From Allobogoriella alba (lineage in GTDB: Bacteria; Actinomycetota; Actinomycetes; Actinomycetales; Actinomycetaceae), in NCBI RefSeq assembly GCF_042665525.1, contig NZ_JBHTCQ010000001.1, positions 1,240,001-1,304,000 on the forward strand: a stretch of DNA of 64,000 bases. The letters are read 5' to 3'. The position numbers and the translations under genes are program-made. Numbering within the stretch: position 1 is the first letter of the stretch; every line of letters begins with the position of its first letter. Below, piece by piece: positions 17,070 through 25,967 of this stretch. The notes beneath the pieces are model-generated. The model saw only the letters and a list, made by a program, of their open reading frames with translations, did not search any database and was not told where the DNA came from.

Positions 17070-17247
17070 GCAGAACCTCTCGTCTCGGTTGGGGCGTGGC
17101 TCCGGGCAGGATAGCGCACTAAGTCGATCAGGCAGGTCCAGATTTGACCCAGGTGGGTGATGGCGTCCCGGGCCGTCCGGCGGCGCTGGACGGCTCGGCA
17201 TATTCTTGGCATAGTCGAGCAAGTAACACGACTTCTTGAGGTGCCAT
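17070..17247. promoter_or_regulatory. Divergent promoter region with second copy of the ATAGTC-AGCAAGT motif
   Basis: The 178-bp region between the minus-strand pyruvyltransferase and the plus-strand glycosyltransferase operon holds ATAGTCGAGCAAGT at 17211-17224, 13 of 14 bases identical to the copy at 12225-12238. It lies 24 bp before the GTG start. A looser relative (AAGTCGATCAGGCA) lies near 17120. The right half is the most A+T-rich part of the region. Confidence 0.45.
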
Positions 17248-18213
17248 GTGACGACGAACCTGTCGGTGATCATCCCCGCCTACAACGCCGGCGACACCCT
17301 CCTGGAGACCATCGAGAGCGCGAGGACCTCGGGCGCGAACGAGGTCATCGTGATCGACGACGGCTCGAGCGACGACACCGCACTCGTCGCCCGCCGCGCC
17401 GGCGCGGACACCGTCCGCCAGACGAACCAAGGAGCGCACGCCGCGCGGCAGGTCGGCCTGGCGCGTGCGCGCGGTGACTACGTCGTCTTCCTCGACGCCG
17501 ACGACCTGCTGATCCCCGCCGGGGTCGCGGAGTCCGTCCGCGTCCTGGAGTCGGTGCCCGAGGCCGTCGCGGCGGGCGGTGAGACGCTGGGTCTGTGGCC
17601 CGACGGGTCGGAGCGGATCTGGCCACGGAAGTACGAGCGCATCACCGTCGAGAACATGCTCCGAACGGGCTTCGGGCCGTGGCCCCCGGGTGCGGCCGTC
17701 ATCCGCCGGTCCGCCCTGGCCGACGAGGACCCGGAGCTTCCGGCACGCCTCGGCACGCGGTTCGCCGAGGACTACGAGCTCTTCCTCCGACTCGCGATCC
17801 GGGGCGTCGTGGCGCGGCACGACGTCGCCTCCGTGCGCTACCGGCTCTACATGGGCAAGTCGACCCGGTTCCCCCTCGCGGTGCTGGAGAGCAAGGAGCG
17901 CATCCGGCGCTACTACGCCGCCTGGCTCGGGGTCAGCCTGCGCACGCACTCACCACGCGCCCTGCGCAGCCAGGCACTGATGCACGGCGCCCGGTACGAG
18001 AGCGTCACGGGACGTCGCGCGGCGTCGGTCCGGCGGCTGCTCGAGGCCGCCGTCGAGCACCCGGTGCGGTTCGGAGAGTGCGTCTGGCAGTTCGTCGGCC
18101 CGCGCGTGCGCGCACGCCGCCACGCGGCGCCCGAGCGCACCACCACCGTCGGTGCGCCGGTGCCCGCCGGCGAGCCAACCGCCGAGCTGGCCGGGAGCCG
18201 AGTTGGCGTCTGA
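17248..18213 (+). CDS. Family 2 glycosyltransferase
   Basis: This 321-residue GT-A enzyme begins with the family signature LSVIIPAYNAGDTLLETIES. It has VIVIDDGSSDDT and the metal-binding FLDADD motif near residue 85, then a RSALADEDPELPARLGTRFAEDYELFLRLA region holding the likely catalytic ED pair. The sugar cannot be predicted. The GTG start at 17248 is preceded by TTGAGG at good distance. It leads an operon with the FrhB-like protein (11-bp overlap) and a pyruvyltransferase (4-bp overlap of those two), so the three proteins probably act on the same glycan. Confidence 0.86.
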   Translation: MTTNLSVIIPAYNAGDTLLETIESARTSGANEVIVIDDGSSDDTALVARRAGADTVRQTNQGAHAARQVGLARARGDYVVFLDADDLLIPAGVAESVRVLESVPEAVAAGGETLGLWPDGSERIWPRKYERITVENMLRTGFGPWPPGAAVIRRSALADEDPELPARLGTRFAEDYELFLRLAIRGVVARHDVASVRYRLYMGKSTRFPLAVLESKERIRRYYAAWLGVSLRTHSPRALRSQALMHGARYESVTGRRAASVRRLLEAAVEHPVRFGECVWQFVGPRVRARRHAAPERTTTVGAPVPAGEPTAELAGSRVGV

Positions 18214-19624
18214 GACCGCCGAGGCAGCCCCCACGATCCTCGACGTCGTCGCCCGGCGCATGTGCGTTGGCTGCGGCGCGTGCGCGGTCCGGACGGGCGG
18301 CGCCGTCCCGGTGACCATCGGGCGCCGGGGGTACTACGAGGCGGACCCGCAGGGCGCCGACCGCGCCACCCTCGCCGCCGCGTGCCGGGTGTGCCCGTTC
18401 GCGAACGAGTCACCCGACGAGGACGAGGTCGCGAGCGAGGTCTTCGCGTCCACGCTTCCGGTCGACGGGCGCGTCGGCAGGTACCTCGGCACGTATGCCG
18501 GGCGCTTGGCCGACGACGACGCCGTCTACCGGTCCAGCTCGGGAGGTCTGACGAGCTGGTTCCTCGCGGAGCTGCTCTCCCGCGGCGAGGTCGACCGGGT
18601 GATCCACGTCGGCCCGACGTCGAGCGGGCCCCGACTCTTCGAGTACCGCGTCGCGAGCACCGCGGAGGAGCTCCTGGCCAGCCGCAAGTCGGCCTACTAC
18701 TCCACGACGTTCGCCGACGTCGTGCGCGGGCTGCGGGGTGACGGCCGGCGCTACGCCATGGTCGGGGTGCCCTGCTTCGTCCAGGCGATGCGGCTGCTGA
18801 CCCGTGAGGACGAGACGCTCCGGGACCAGGTGCGGTTCCTTGTCGGGATCGTGTGCGGCCACATGAAGGCCTCAGGGTTCGCGGAGTCGCTCGCCTGGCA
18901 GCAGGGGGTGGCGCCCGAGGACCTCGCGAAGGTCGACTTCCGCATCAAGAGTCCCCACGACGCGAGCGCGAAGCGCTACCGCTTCGGCGCCTGGGGAACG
19001 GGTGCCGACTCGCCCGTGGCGCAGATGCCCGGGAGGCTCGTCGGCGGGCAGTGGGGGCACGCCGCGTTCCAGCTCAACGCGTGCAACTTCTGCGACGACG
19101 TCTACGCCGAGACGGCCGACGTGGTCTTCGGCGACGCGTGGCTGCCGCGACACGAGGCCGACCCGCGCGGGATGAACGTGGTCATCACCCGGACCGACGC
19201 GGCCGACCGGATCCTCCGGGCAGGGGCGACGGCTGGCCGGGTCCGCCTCGAGGACGTGACCGTCGACGAGCTCGCGCAGGCACAGGCGGGGAACTACCGC
19301 CACCGCCGCGAGGGCCTCGCGGTCCGGCTCGCGGACGACATCGCCGAGGGCGCATGGGTCCCGCGGAAGCGGGTCGAACCGGGCTACCGCGTCTCACGGC
19401 GCCGCCTCCGGCTCGTCCGCGAGCGCCGCCGGCTCGCGGAGCTGAGCTTCACCCTCTTCGAGGAGGCCAAGGTGGCCGGCGATCTGCGCGTCTACGTCGA
19501 CCGCATGCGACCGCTCGTGCGCCGGCACGACCGGATCTCCCGCCCGCTCTCCCGGCGGCTGCGCTCGCGGGCGACGGCGGAGGCGTGGCGTCTGGTGCGC
19601 AGCATCCGGGGGGTGGGCCGGTGA
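18203..19624 (+). CDS. FrhB-like iron-sulfur flavoprotein (coenzyme F420 hydrogenase/dehydrogenase beta-subunit family)
   Basis: The 473-residue protein starts with a cysteine cluster (MCVGCGACAV, then CRVCPF), suited to a 4Fe-4S centre. FrhB N- and C-terminal domains follow, with YRSSSGGLTSWFLAELL, the VGVPCFVQAMRLL segment and a later CNFCDDVYAETADVVFGDAW motif. Outside methanogens, such proteins occur beside pyruvyltransferases in glycan loci, where their reaction is unknown; reduction or modification of a sugar or its pyruvate group has been suggested by context only. The TTG start with a GGGAG ribosome site overlaps the preceding gene. It is directly coupled to the pyruvyltransferase at 19621. 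Confidence 0.82.
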   Translation: MASETAEAAPTILDVVARRMCVGCGACAVRTGGAVPVTIGRRGYYEADPQGADRATLAAACRVCPFANESPDEDEVASEVFASTLPVDGRVGRYLGTYAGRLADDDAVYRSSSGGLTSWFLAELLSRGEVDRVIHVGPTSSGPRLFEYRVASTAEELLASRKSAYYSTTFADVVRGLRGDGRRYAMVGVPCFVQAMRLLTREDETLRDQVRFLVGIVCGHMKASGFAESLAWQQGVAPEDLAKVDFRIKSPHDASAKRYRFGAWGTGADSPVAQMPGRLVGGQWGHAAFQLNACNFCDDVYAETADVVFGDAWLPRHEADPRGMNVVITRTDAADRILRAGATAGRVRLEDVTVDELAQAQAGNYRHRREGLAVRLADDIAEGAWVPRKRVEPGYRVSRRRLRLVRERRRLAELSFTLFEEAKVAGDLRVYVDRMRPLVRRHDRISRPLSRRLRSRATAEAWRLVRSIRGVGR

Positions 19625-20748
19625 CCGGGGAGCCTTGGACCGACCCGCGCCGCGCGGACGTGTTCGCGATGATGACGGGCGACTACCCGAACATCGGGGA
19701 CGCGCTCATCCGCGAACGCGTCTTCGCGTGGGTGCGTGACCTCACCGACGACGCCGACGTCTACGTCGGCAGCGCCCCGAGCCAGTGGATGGAGCGGCTC
19801 GGGGTGCGCCCGTTCGACCGCGTGTACGGCACACGGCAGATCGGCCGGTGGTTCGCGGCGCTGCTCCGGGCGCGCCGCCCCGTGCTCGTGGTCGAGCCGG
19901 GCGAGCTCGACCTCGGCCCGGGGGTGCTGCTGCGGCAGATCGCCTACCTGGCGTTCGCGGTGGTGACCCGCGCCAAGGGCGGGGTCGTGGTGCTGCCGCC
20001 CCGGGCCGTGGCTCGCGGGGCGTCCGGCGCCTCCGCCGCCGTGCACCGGCTCATGTGCACCGTCGCGCAGCTGGTCTGGTGGCGGAACGCGAGCAGCGTC
20101 CGGGCCATCGGGTCCGGTGAGCTCGCGCCGGACGTGGCGTTCAGCGAGCCGGTCTACTGGGGCGGCGTGGACGAGCCCCGCACGGCGCTCGTGGTCAGCA
20201 TGCGCGGTCCTCGCGCGTGGCCGGGGGAGCAGTGGGTCGAGGCCGTCCGCACGTTCGCCCACGGCGCCGGGCTGGAGGTGGTCTGCGTCGCGCAGGTGCG
20301 CCAGGACGAGGAGCGGGCGGCCGAGCTCGCCCGGGCCCTGCGCGGCACTCACCTCGCCTGGGGTGAGACGAGCGACGTCGAGCACGAGCAGATCTTGCGT
20401 GACCTGTACCGGAGGGCGGCGCTCACGGTGAGCGACCGGCTGCACGTCCTCATCCTGGCGGCGCTCGGCGGTGCCGTGCCGGTGGAGATGGCCCCGGACC
20501 CGGCCCCCAAGGTCGCCGAGCACTTCGCGACCATCGGCTACCGGGACCTCACCTGCGACGCACGGTCCGCGACCGCGGACAGGATGCGGGCGCACCTGGC
20601 CGTGTCCCTCGCGCGCACCGGGGAGATCCGCCAGGCCGTCCTGGCCGCGCAACGCGCCCTCGGTGAGGTCGAGCGGGCCGTCCTCGCGGCGGCGGCCGTC
20701 CCCGGTGTGGCGGCCCGGCCGGCCCCGAGGCCGCCGGCGATTCGCTGA
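19621..20748 (+). CDS. Polysaccharide pyruvyltransferase (WcaK-like)
   Basis: The 375-residue protein carries the family elements MMTGDYPNIGDALIRERVF near the N-terminus, SMRGPRAWPGEQW in the centre and AALTVSDRLHVLILAALGGAVPVEM near the C-terminus, the last holding the conserved SDRLH block. It probably transfers pyruvate from phosphoenolpyruvate to a glycan. The GTG start overlaps the FrhB-like gene stop (GTGA), which is strong evidence that the two proteins are made together. This pairing, rather than one gene alone, is the unit to consider. Confidence 0.83.
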   Translation: MTGEPWTDPRRADVFAMMTGDYPNIGDALIRERVFAWVRDLTDDADVYVGSAPSQWMERLGVRPFDRVYGTRQIGRWFAALLRARRPVLVVEPGELDLGPGVLLRQIAYLAFAVVTRAKGGVVVLPPRAVARGASGASAAVHRLMCTVAQLVWWRNASSVRAIGSGELAPDVAFSEPVYWGGVDEPRTALVVSMRGPRAWPGEQWVEAVRTFAHGAGLEVVCVAQVRQDEERAAELARALRGTHLAWGETSDVEHEQILRDLYRRAALTVSDRLHVLILAALGGAVPVEMAPDPAPKVAEHFATIGYRDLTCDARSATADRMRAHLAVSLARTGEIRQAVLAAQRALGEVERAVLAAAAVPGVAARPAPRPPAIR

Positions 20749-20841
20749 TCCCGGACCGGCCGGTATAACGTTCGCGTGCAGCGCGGCGGGCGCGACGTGT
20801 GACCCGCCGGGTGACGTCGAGCATGAGGATGGAATCCTGGC

Positions 20842-21765
20842 GTGGGCATCTACATCCTGGGGATGCACCGGAGCGGCACCTCCGCATACGCGCGCACGGT
20901 CGGCAGGATGGTCGGGTTCGAGGAGTCCGAGGCCGAGGTCAAGCGGACCAACGCACGAGGCCAGTGGGAGAACGTCCCGCTCCGGCATGCCAACGACCGG
21001 CTGCTCAAGATGGCCGGGAGTGACTGGTCCACGCCGGCGGACGACCTCGAAGAGGTGCTGGCCGCCGCCACAGGGGACCGGGAGCGGGCCGAGCGGCTCC
21101 GGCAGGTGCATCGCCGTCTCGGCCCCGAGCCCTGGGTCTGGAAGGACCCGCGGAACTGCCTGACCCTCCCGGCCTGGCTCGCGATCGACCCGCAGCCCGC
21201 GCACTTCACGGTGACCGTCCGCCATCCGCTGGAGGTCGCCCGGTCGCTGCAGTCGCGCAACGGCTTCCCGCTCCTGTTCGGGGCGGCGCTCTGGGAGCGG
21301 TACAACCGGTCGCTCATCCGGTCGCTCGACGGGCGACGGGCACTCTTCATCTCCTTCAACACGCTGCTGAGCCATCCTGCGCGGACGATCGCGAAGACGA
21401 GGGACTGGCTCGACCGTGCCGGTTACCGCATCGTCGAGGAAGATCCCTCCGACCAGGTCGACGGCCAGCTGCGGCACTCCGCCGAGAGCGACGATCCCGA
21501 CGAGCTCGCCGCCGCGGGACTGACGACCGCCCAGATCGACCTCTACCGCGCGCTGCTGACGCTGGACGGGAACGAGCACGCCGTCGACGCCGGCGAGGTC
21601 CTCTCCTACGACGAGAGCCAGACAACGTCGGCCCTCCTCGGCACGCGCCGCCAGATGCTGAGCATCTCCATGGTCATCGCCAGCTACAAGCGGAGGCTCC
21701 GCTGGGCCCGGTATCCGGGTGCCAGTGCGAGACGGGCGCTGCGCAGGATCGGAGCCCGGCCCTGA
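20842..21765 (+). CDS. Sulfotransferase family protein (1)
   Basis: The 307-residue protein opens with the PAPS-binding loop (GIYILGMHRSGTSAYART, residues 2-19). It has the second phosphate-binding segment TVTVRHPLEVARSLQSRNG near residue 130, the usual order for carbohydrate sulfotransferases. It would move sulfate from PAPS to a sugar of the surface polymer in the cytoplasm. It stands after the FrhB-pyruvyltransferase operon and before a glycosyltransferase, about 2 kb from the sulfate-activation genes. The GTG at 20842 gives the correct N-terminus with GATGG upstream. Specificity is unknown, and a kinase-like or hydrolase role for this P-loop fold is less likely. Confidence 0.8.
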   Translation: MGIYILGMHRSGTSAYARTVGRMVGFEESEAEVKRTNARGQWENVPLRHANDRLLKMAGSDWSTPADDLEEVLAAATGDRERAERLRQVHRRLGPEPWVWKDPRNCLTLPAWLAIDPQPAHFTVTVRHPLEVARSLQSRNGFPLLFGAALWERYNRSLIRSLDGRRALFISFNTLLSHPARTIAKTRDWLDRAGYRIVEEDPSDQVDGQLRHSAESDDPDELAAAGLTTAQIDLYRALLTLDGNEHAVDAGEVLSYDESQTTSALLGTRRQMLSISMVIASYKRRLRWARYPGASARRALRRIGARP

Positions 21766-21817
21766 GACGCCTGCGGGTGCGCACGGCTCTGCTCGCCGAC
21801 CCCGGCAGACGTCGTGA

Positions 21818-22741
21818 GTGCCATCGACAGCCGAGACGACTGCATACGGGAGCGTGCGCGTGCTGATCTCAACCATGATGGTGCGGGACGAGGTGGACAT
21901 CGTCGCCGCGAACGTCGAGCATCACCTCGCTCAGGGCATCGACCACCTCATCGTCACCGACAACGGTTCGGTCGACGGCACCGTCGATGTCCTGGAGTCG
22001 TACGCCGGCAGCGGCCGGCTCACCCTGCTCCACGAGCCGATCCAGAAGAAGCAGCAGGCCAAGGTCGTGACACGGATGGCGCGCCAGGCCCACCGCATGG
22101 GGGCGGACTGGGTCATCCACCTGGATGCGGACGAGTTCTGGGTCGCGAGCGACCGGTCCACGCCGATCCCTGATGTTCTCCGCGAGACCCCGGAGAGTGA
22201 CGGCGTCCTGGTCGCGGACCGGCACAACCTGGTGGGTCAGGGCTCCATGGCGGGCAAGGGTGAGGAGCCGTGGTCTCCGCGGATGATCTGGAAGGACACC
22301 GAGTCCCTCGCGGCGAACGGGAACAAGATCCTCGGCAAGGTCGCCCATCGCAGCAGCAGGTTCGTCCGTGTCGCGCAGGGGCTGCACGACGCGAAGGGGG
22401 TCCGGCCGAGGCGCAAGGTGATGACCGACAGGCTCGAGGTGCTGCACGTCCCGTGGCGCTCGTACGGGCAGTTCTACGCCAAGACCGAGAACTCCGGTAC
22501 CGCGTACGCCGCGAACAAGAACCCGCTCAATCTCCGCATGGGCAAGCACCTGCGAGCCGACTACAAGCTGCTCCGGAGCGGTCAGCTGGAGGAGACGTAC
22601 CGTCGCCGGACCTTCTCCGACGGCGAGATCGCCGAGCACGTCCAGACCGGTCGCCTGGTCCGGGACACCTGGCTCCGTGATCACCTGGAGCGGCTGGCCG
22701 CCGAGGCGCTTCGCCCGGACCTGCTGCGCGCCGCCTCCTGA
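21818..22741 (+). CDS. Glycosyltransferase family 2 protein (Glyco_tranf_2_4 type)
   Basis: The protein has up to 307 residues with the pattern LISTMMVRDEVDIVAANVEHHLAQGIDHLIVTDNGSVDGT, then WVIHLDADEFW (the DxD metal site) near residue 105 and a basic, lysine-rich acceptor side. This branch of family 2 is common in actinobacterial and proteobacterial capsule loci. The donor sugar is not evident. The start is uncertain: GTG at 21818 gives the longest frame, while GTG codons at 21854 and 21860 are nearer the conserved fold and a GGGAGC ribosome site. It lies 52 bp after the sulfotransferase and is probably co-transcribed with it. Confidence 0.78.
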   Translation: MPSTAETTAYGSVRVLISTMMVRDEVDIVAANVEHHLAQGIDHLIVTDNGSVDGTVDVLESYAGSGRLTLLHEPIQKKQQAKVVTRMARQAHRMGADWVIHLDADEFWVASDRSTPIPDVLRETPESDGVLVADRHNLVGQGSMAGKGEEPWSPRMIWKDTESLAANGNKILGKVAHRSSRFVRVAQGLHDAKGVRPRRKVMTDRLEVLHVPWRSYGQFYAKTENSGTAYAANKNPLNLRMGKHLRADYKLLRSGQLEETYRRRTFSDGEIAEHVQTGRLVRDTWLRDHLERLAAEALRPDLLRAAS

Positions 22742-22768
22742 TCGTCTGGCCCGGCGGGGAACGGACGG

Positions 22769-23668
22769 TCAGTACCCGGTCTCCTCCGCCCGCGGGTTGA
22801 TCCGTCTCTTGAGCAGCTCCCAGGCTGCCGGGCCGAGGATGAGGAAGGCGGCTCCCAGGATCCCGACGGCGACCGGCGGCACGTCGAGCAGGCTGAGGCC
22901 CGTGAGCGTCAGCACCAGGACGATGCCGCGCCGGATCACCATCTGAGGCACGACGACCGCGAGCCGCGCGCCCAGGAACGTGCCGACGGGGCCGCCCACC
23001 AGCAGCGGGATCAGGACGCCCCAGTCCACCCCGGTGACGATGACGTGGCTGACCGACGCCGCGATGACGAGCGGAATGGCCTGGACCAGGTCCGTGCCGA
23101 CGATCCGGACCGGCGAGAGCAGCGGGTAGAGCAGCAGGAGGGCCACCATGATGATGGAGCCCGACCCGACCGACGTGAGCCCCACCAGGAGCCCACCGAT
23201 GGCCCCCACGACGACGGTGGGGACCGGACGGACGGGCGGATCGGCGTCCAGGGCGGGTCCACCCTGCCGCCGCAACGAGATGACGAGGCGCAGCACATAG
23301 GTCGATGCCGCGAGAAGGAGGGCGACGCCGATCGCGACGGTGACGAAGCTGTCGCCGTGGTCCTCGCCGCCGACGCTCTCGATGATGAAGGCGCCGGCGA
23401 AGGCCGTGGGCACGGAGCCCACGATCAGCCAGAGGACGAGCCGGAGGTTCGGAGAACCGGACTTCCAGTGCACGGCCGCCCCGACGCTCTTGTTGACCGC
23501 CGCGGCCACGAGATCGTTCGCGACGGCCGCCGTGGCAGGGATGCCGAGGAAGATCAGCGCCGGCGTCATGAGGGCGCCACCGCCCATGCCGGTGAGGCCG
23601 ACGACGATACCGACGCCGAAGCTCACCACCGCCAGGGCGAGCGCGCTGAGGGTGAAGAGCTCAGCCAC
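22769..23668 (-). CDS. TSUP-family anion permease (TauE/SafE)
   Basis: The 299-residue protein has about eight transmembrane helices and two copies of the family motif: FGVGIVVGLTGMGGGALMTPALIFLGI near the N-terminus and GAIGGLLVGLTSVGSGSIIMVALLLLYP in the second half. TSUP members carry sulfite, sulfate, sulfonates or other small anions. The GTG start at 23668 overlaps the end of the APS-kinase gene by 8 bp and follows a GGGGA ribosome site. That coupling makes sulfate uptake or sulfite/sulfate balance for PAPS synthesis the most likely role. Direction and substrate cannot be read from sequence. Confidence 0.85.
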   Translation of the reverse strand: MAELFTLSALALAVVSFGVGIVVGLTGMGGGALMTPALIFLGIPATAAVANDLVAAAVNKSVGAAVHWKSGSPNLRLVLWLIVGSVPTAFAGAFIIESVGGEDHGDSFVTVAIGVALLLAASTYVLRLVISLRRQGGPALDADPPVRPVPTVVVGAIGGLLVGLTSVGSGSIIMVALLLLYPLLSPVRIVGTDLVQAIPLVIAASVSHVIVTGVDWGVLIPLLVGGPVGTFLGARLAVVVPQMVIRRGIVLVLTLTGLSLLDVPPVAVGILGAAFLILGPAAWELLKRRINPRAEETGY

Positions 23669-24950
23669 GCCGGTTCCCCGCACCCCGGGCGAGGTCCGTC
23701 AGGACGTCCCGCTCACGGAGCGCGTCCAGCACGGGCGCGAGCGCGGTCGCGACGTCCTTGCCGGTGGTGTCGACCACCACCTCCGCGTCCTGCGGAACCT
23801 CGTACGGCGAGGAGATGCCGGTGAAGTTCGGTATCTGGCCCGCGCGCGCCTTCGCGTACAGCCCCTTCCGGTCGCGCCGCTCGCACTCCTCGAGCGGGGT
23901 CGCGACATGGACGAGGACGAATGTGGCGTTCGCGTCCTCGACCATGCGGCGCACCTCCCGCCGCGTGGCGTCGAACGGTGCGATCGGGCTGCACACCACC
24001 ATGCCCCCGTGCCGGGCGATCTCGGCGGCGACCCAGCCGATCCTGCGGATGTTGGTCTCGCGGTCCTCGGCGGAGAACGTCAGACCCTTGGAGAGGTTGT
24101 GCCGCACCACATCGCCGTCGAGCGACGTCGTGCGCCGCTCGCCGGTCTCGGCGACGAGGTTGAGCAGCGCGGTTGCCAGGGTGGACTTGCCACTCCCGGA
24201 CAGCCCCGTGAAGAAGACGACCGCACCCCGTTCGACACCGCGGGGGTTCTCGCGCTCGACGACGGCCGCGACGCCCGCGGGGCGCGGTCCGGCTTCCTGG
24301 GGGCGTACGACGCTGGCGCCCGGGGCGTAGGCCTCGAGGACGCGGTCCAGCAGCGCCGCGTCCAGGTCCGCCCCGTCGTGCCGGGCGAGCGGCACGGCCA
24401 CGACCGTGGCGTCGTCGAGGAGCTCGGCGGCGGCGAGGGTGGCGCGGATCAACCCGGCGGCAGACAGTCCTCGCGGGGTCCCCGTGCCGACGAGAGCGAG
24501 CAGGAGCACGGGGCCGCCGCGCGATTCTGCGTCGATCGCGGAGATGTCGGCATCCGACAGCGCGCCGGAGACAGGAACCACGACCGCGGGTCGCTCGACG
24601 TGCTCCGGCGCCTCGATTGCCGGCACGTAAAGATCGCGGAACGGCCGCATGTCCGGGGCCGTGACATCAACCACATCGCCGACGACGCCGACGCCGGACT
24701 CGGCGGGGTACGTGGCCTCGACGTCGACCGTCCCGACGCGTGCGCCCTCCAGGTCGAGCAGGTCGATACGGCCAGGGTGCTCGATCGTGGCCCCGGGCGG
24801 CACGACCAGCGTGACGCCGCCGGATCCCGGCGGCTCGAACCGTGGCGAGCTGCCCAGTGCACCGAGGCGCATCAGCTCGAGGTCGTCGAGCTCGCGAAGG
24901 GTCGGGGTGAACTGCGGGACGGCCTGTTCGAGGTCTGGCACGGCGGTCAT
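23661..24950 (-). CDS. cysC: Adenylyl-sulfate kinase with degenerate ATP-sulfurylase-like N-terminus
   Basis: The 429-residue protein has a C-terminal APS-kinase domain: Walker A GLSGSGKS (249-256), then SLDGDVVRHNLSKGLTFS, the ETNIRRIGWVAAEIARHGG block and GLYAKARAGQIPNFTGISSPYE, all diagnostic. The first 235 residues resemble the PUA-like and catalytic parts of ATP sulfurylase but lack its QTRNP-type active site. This part is probably non-catalytic, perhaps structural or regulatory. The enzyme phosphorylates adenylyl sulfate to PAPS in the cytoplasm. It is divergent from cysD/cysN, which make the adenylyl sulfate, and coupled to the TSUP permease. The start at 24950 (MTAVPDLEQ) is preferred to an upstream ATG. 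Confidence 0.93.
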   Translation of the reverse strand: MTAVPDLEQAVPQFTPTLRELDDLELMRLGALGSSPRFEPPGSGGVTLVVPPGATIEHPGRIDLLDLEGARVGTVDVEATYPAESGVGVVGDVVDVTAPDMRPFRDLYVPAIEAPEHVERPAVVVPVSGALSDADISAIDAESRGGPVLLLALVGTGTPRGLSAAGLIRATLAAAELLDDATVVAVPLARHDGADLDAALLDRVLEAYAPGASVVRPQEAGPRPAGVAAVVERENPRGVERGAVVFFTGLSGSGKSTLATALLNLVAETGERRTTSLDGDVVRHNLSKGLTFSAEDRETNIRRIGWVAAEIARHGGMVVCSPIAPFDATRREVRRMVEDANATFVLVHVATPLEECERRDRKGLYAKARAGQIPNFTGISSPYEVPQDAEVVVDTTGKDVATALAPVLDALRERDVLTDLARGAGNRRG

Positions 24951-25055
24951 TGTGCCAGCACGGTTCGGGTCGGCCTTATGCCGTGCGAGCATGTCGGACT
25001 AAGGTGCCGCTGGCCGCTACGGTGGCGCCGCAACGGATGAGAGGCGACGTACTTG

Positions 25056-25967
25056 ATGCGCACCCATGCTGACTACCGGCTGAGCCAGCTGGATGAACTG
25101 GAGTCGGAATCGATCCACATCTTCCGAGAGGTCGCGGCGGAGTTCGAGAAGCCGGTGCTGATGTTCTCCGGCGGCAAGGACTCCATCGTCATGCTCCGGC
25201 TCGCGGAGAAGGCGTTCTACCCGGCCAAGATCCCGTTCCCTGTCCTCCAGGTCGACACGGGCTACGACTTCCCTGAGGTGCTCGCCACCCGCGACAACTG
25301 GGTGAATCGGCTCGGCCTGCGCCTGATCGTCGCGTCGGTGGAGGAGGCCATCAAGACCGGAGTGGTGGTCGACGACGGCAAGACCAGCCGCAACCGGCTC
25401 CAGATCGGCACGCTGCTGAACGCCATCGAGGAGAACGGCTTCACCGCCGCGTTCGGTGGCGGCCGCCGGGACGAGGAGAAGGCCCGCGCCAAGGAGCGCG
25501 TGTACTCCCACCGCGACGAGTTCGGCCAGTGGGACCCGAAGAACCAGCGGCCCGAGCTGTGGAACCTGTACAACGGCAAGCTCCACGAGGGCGAGCACAT
25601 GCGGGTCTTCCCGCTGTCCAACTGGACCGAGCTCGACGTCTGGCACTACATCGGCCGCGAGGGCATCGAGATCCCGTCCATCTACTTCGCGCACAACCGC
25701 CGCGTGTTCCAGCGGGACGGCATGCTGCTCTCGGAGAGTGAGTACAACCCGTTGCGCAACGGCGAGGTCGTCGAGGAGAGGCAGGTCCGTTTCCGTACGG
25801 TCGGTGACCTGACCCTGACCGGCTGCGTGGAGTCCCCGGCGTCGACGATCGAGGAGATCATCGAGGAGATCGCCATCGCCCGCGTCACCGAGCGCGGGGC
25901 CACCCGGGGCGACGACCGGTTCTCCGAGGCCGCGATGGAAGACCGCAAGCGAGAGGGCTACTTCTAA
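25056..25967 (+). CDS. cysD: Sulfate adenylyltransferase small subunit
   Basis: The 303-residue protein matches CysD over its full length. It has the PP-loop SGGKDS (residues 38-43), QVDTGYDFPEVLATRD, the GGRRDEEKARAKER motif and the C-terminal ATRGDDRFSEAAMEDRKREGYF tail found in nearly all CysD proteins. With CysN it forms adenylyl sulfate from ATP and sulfate. The ATG at 25056 is preferred to the adjacent TTG at 25053. It is the first gene of a cysD-cysN-cysQ operon with no intergenic gap, divergent from cysC. No PAPS reductase gene lies nearby, so sulfation rather than cysteine synthesis is the likely use. Confidence 0.97.
   Translation: MRTHADYRLSQLDELESESIHIFREVAAEFEKPVLMFSGGKDSIVMLRLAEKAFYPAKIPFPVLQVDTGYDFPEVLATRDNWVNRLGLRLIVASVEEAIKTGVVVDDGKTSRNRLQIGTLLNAIEENGFTAAFGGGRRDEEKARAKERVYSHRDEFGQWDPKNQRPELWNLYNGKLHEGEHMRVFPLSNWTELDVWHYIGREGIEIPSIYFAHNRRVFQRDGMLLSESEYNPLRNGEVVEERQVRFRTVGDLTLTGCVESPASTIEEIIEEIAIARVTERGATRGDDRFSEAAMEDRKREGYF

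Noticed and set aside
19492..21900. Very long minus-strand frame across a pyruvyltransferase and sulfotransferase
   Set aside because: It spans two good genes with motifs, and its own composition is that of an antisense shadow.
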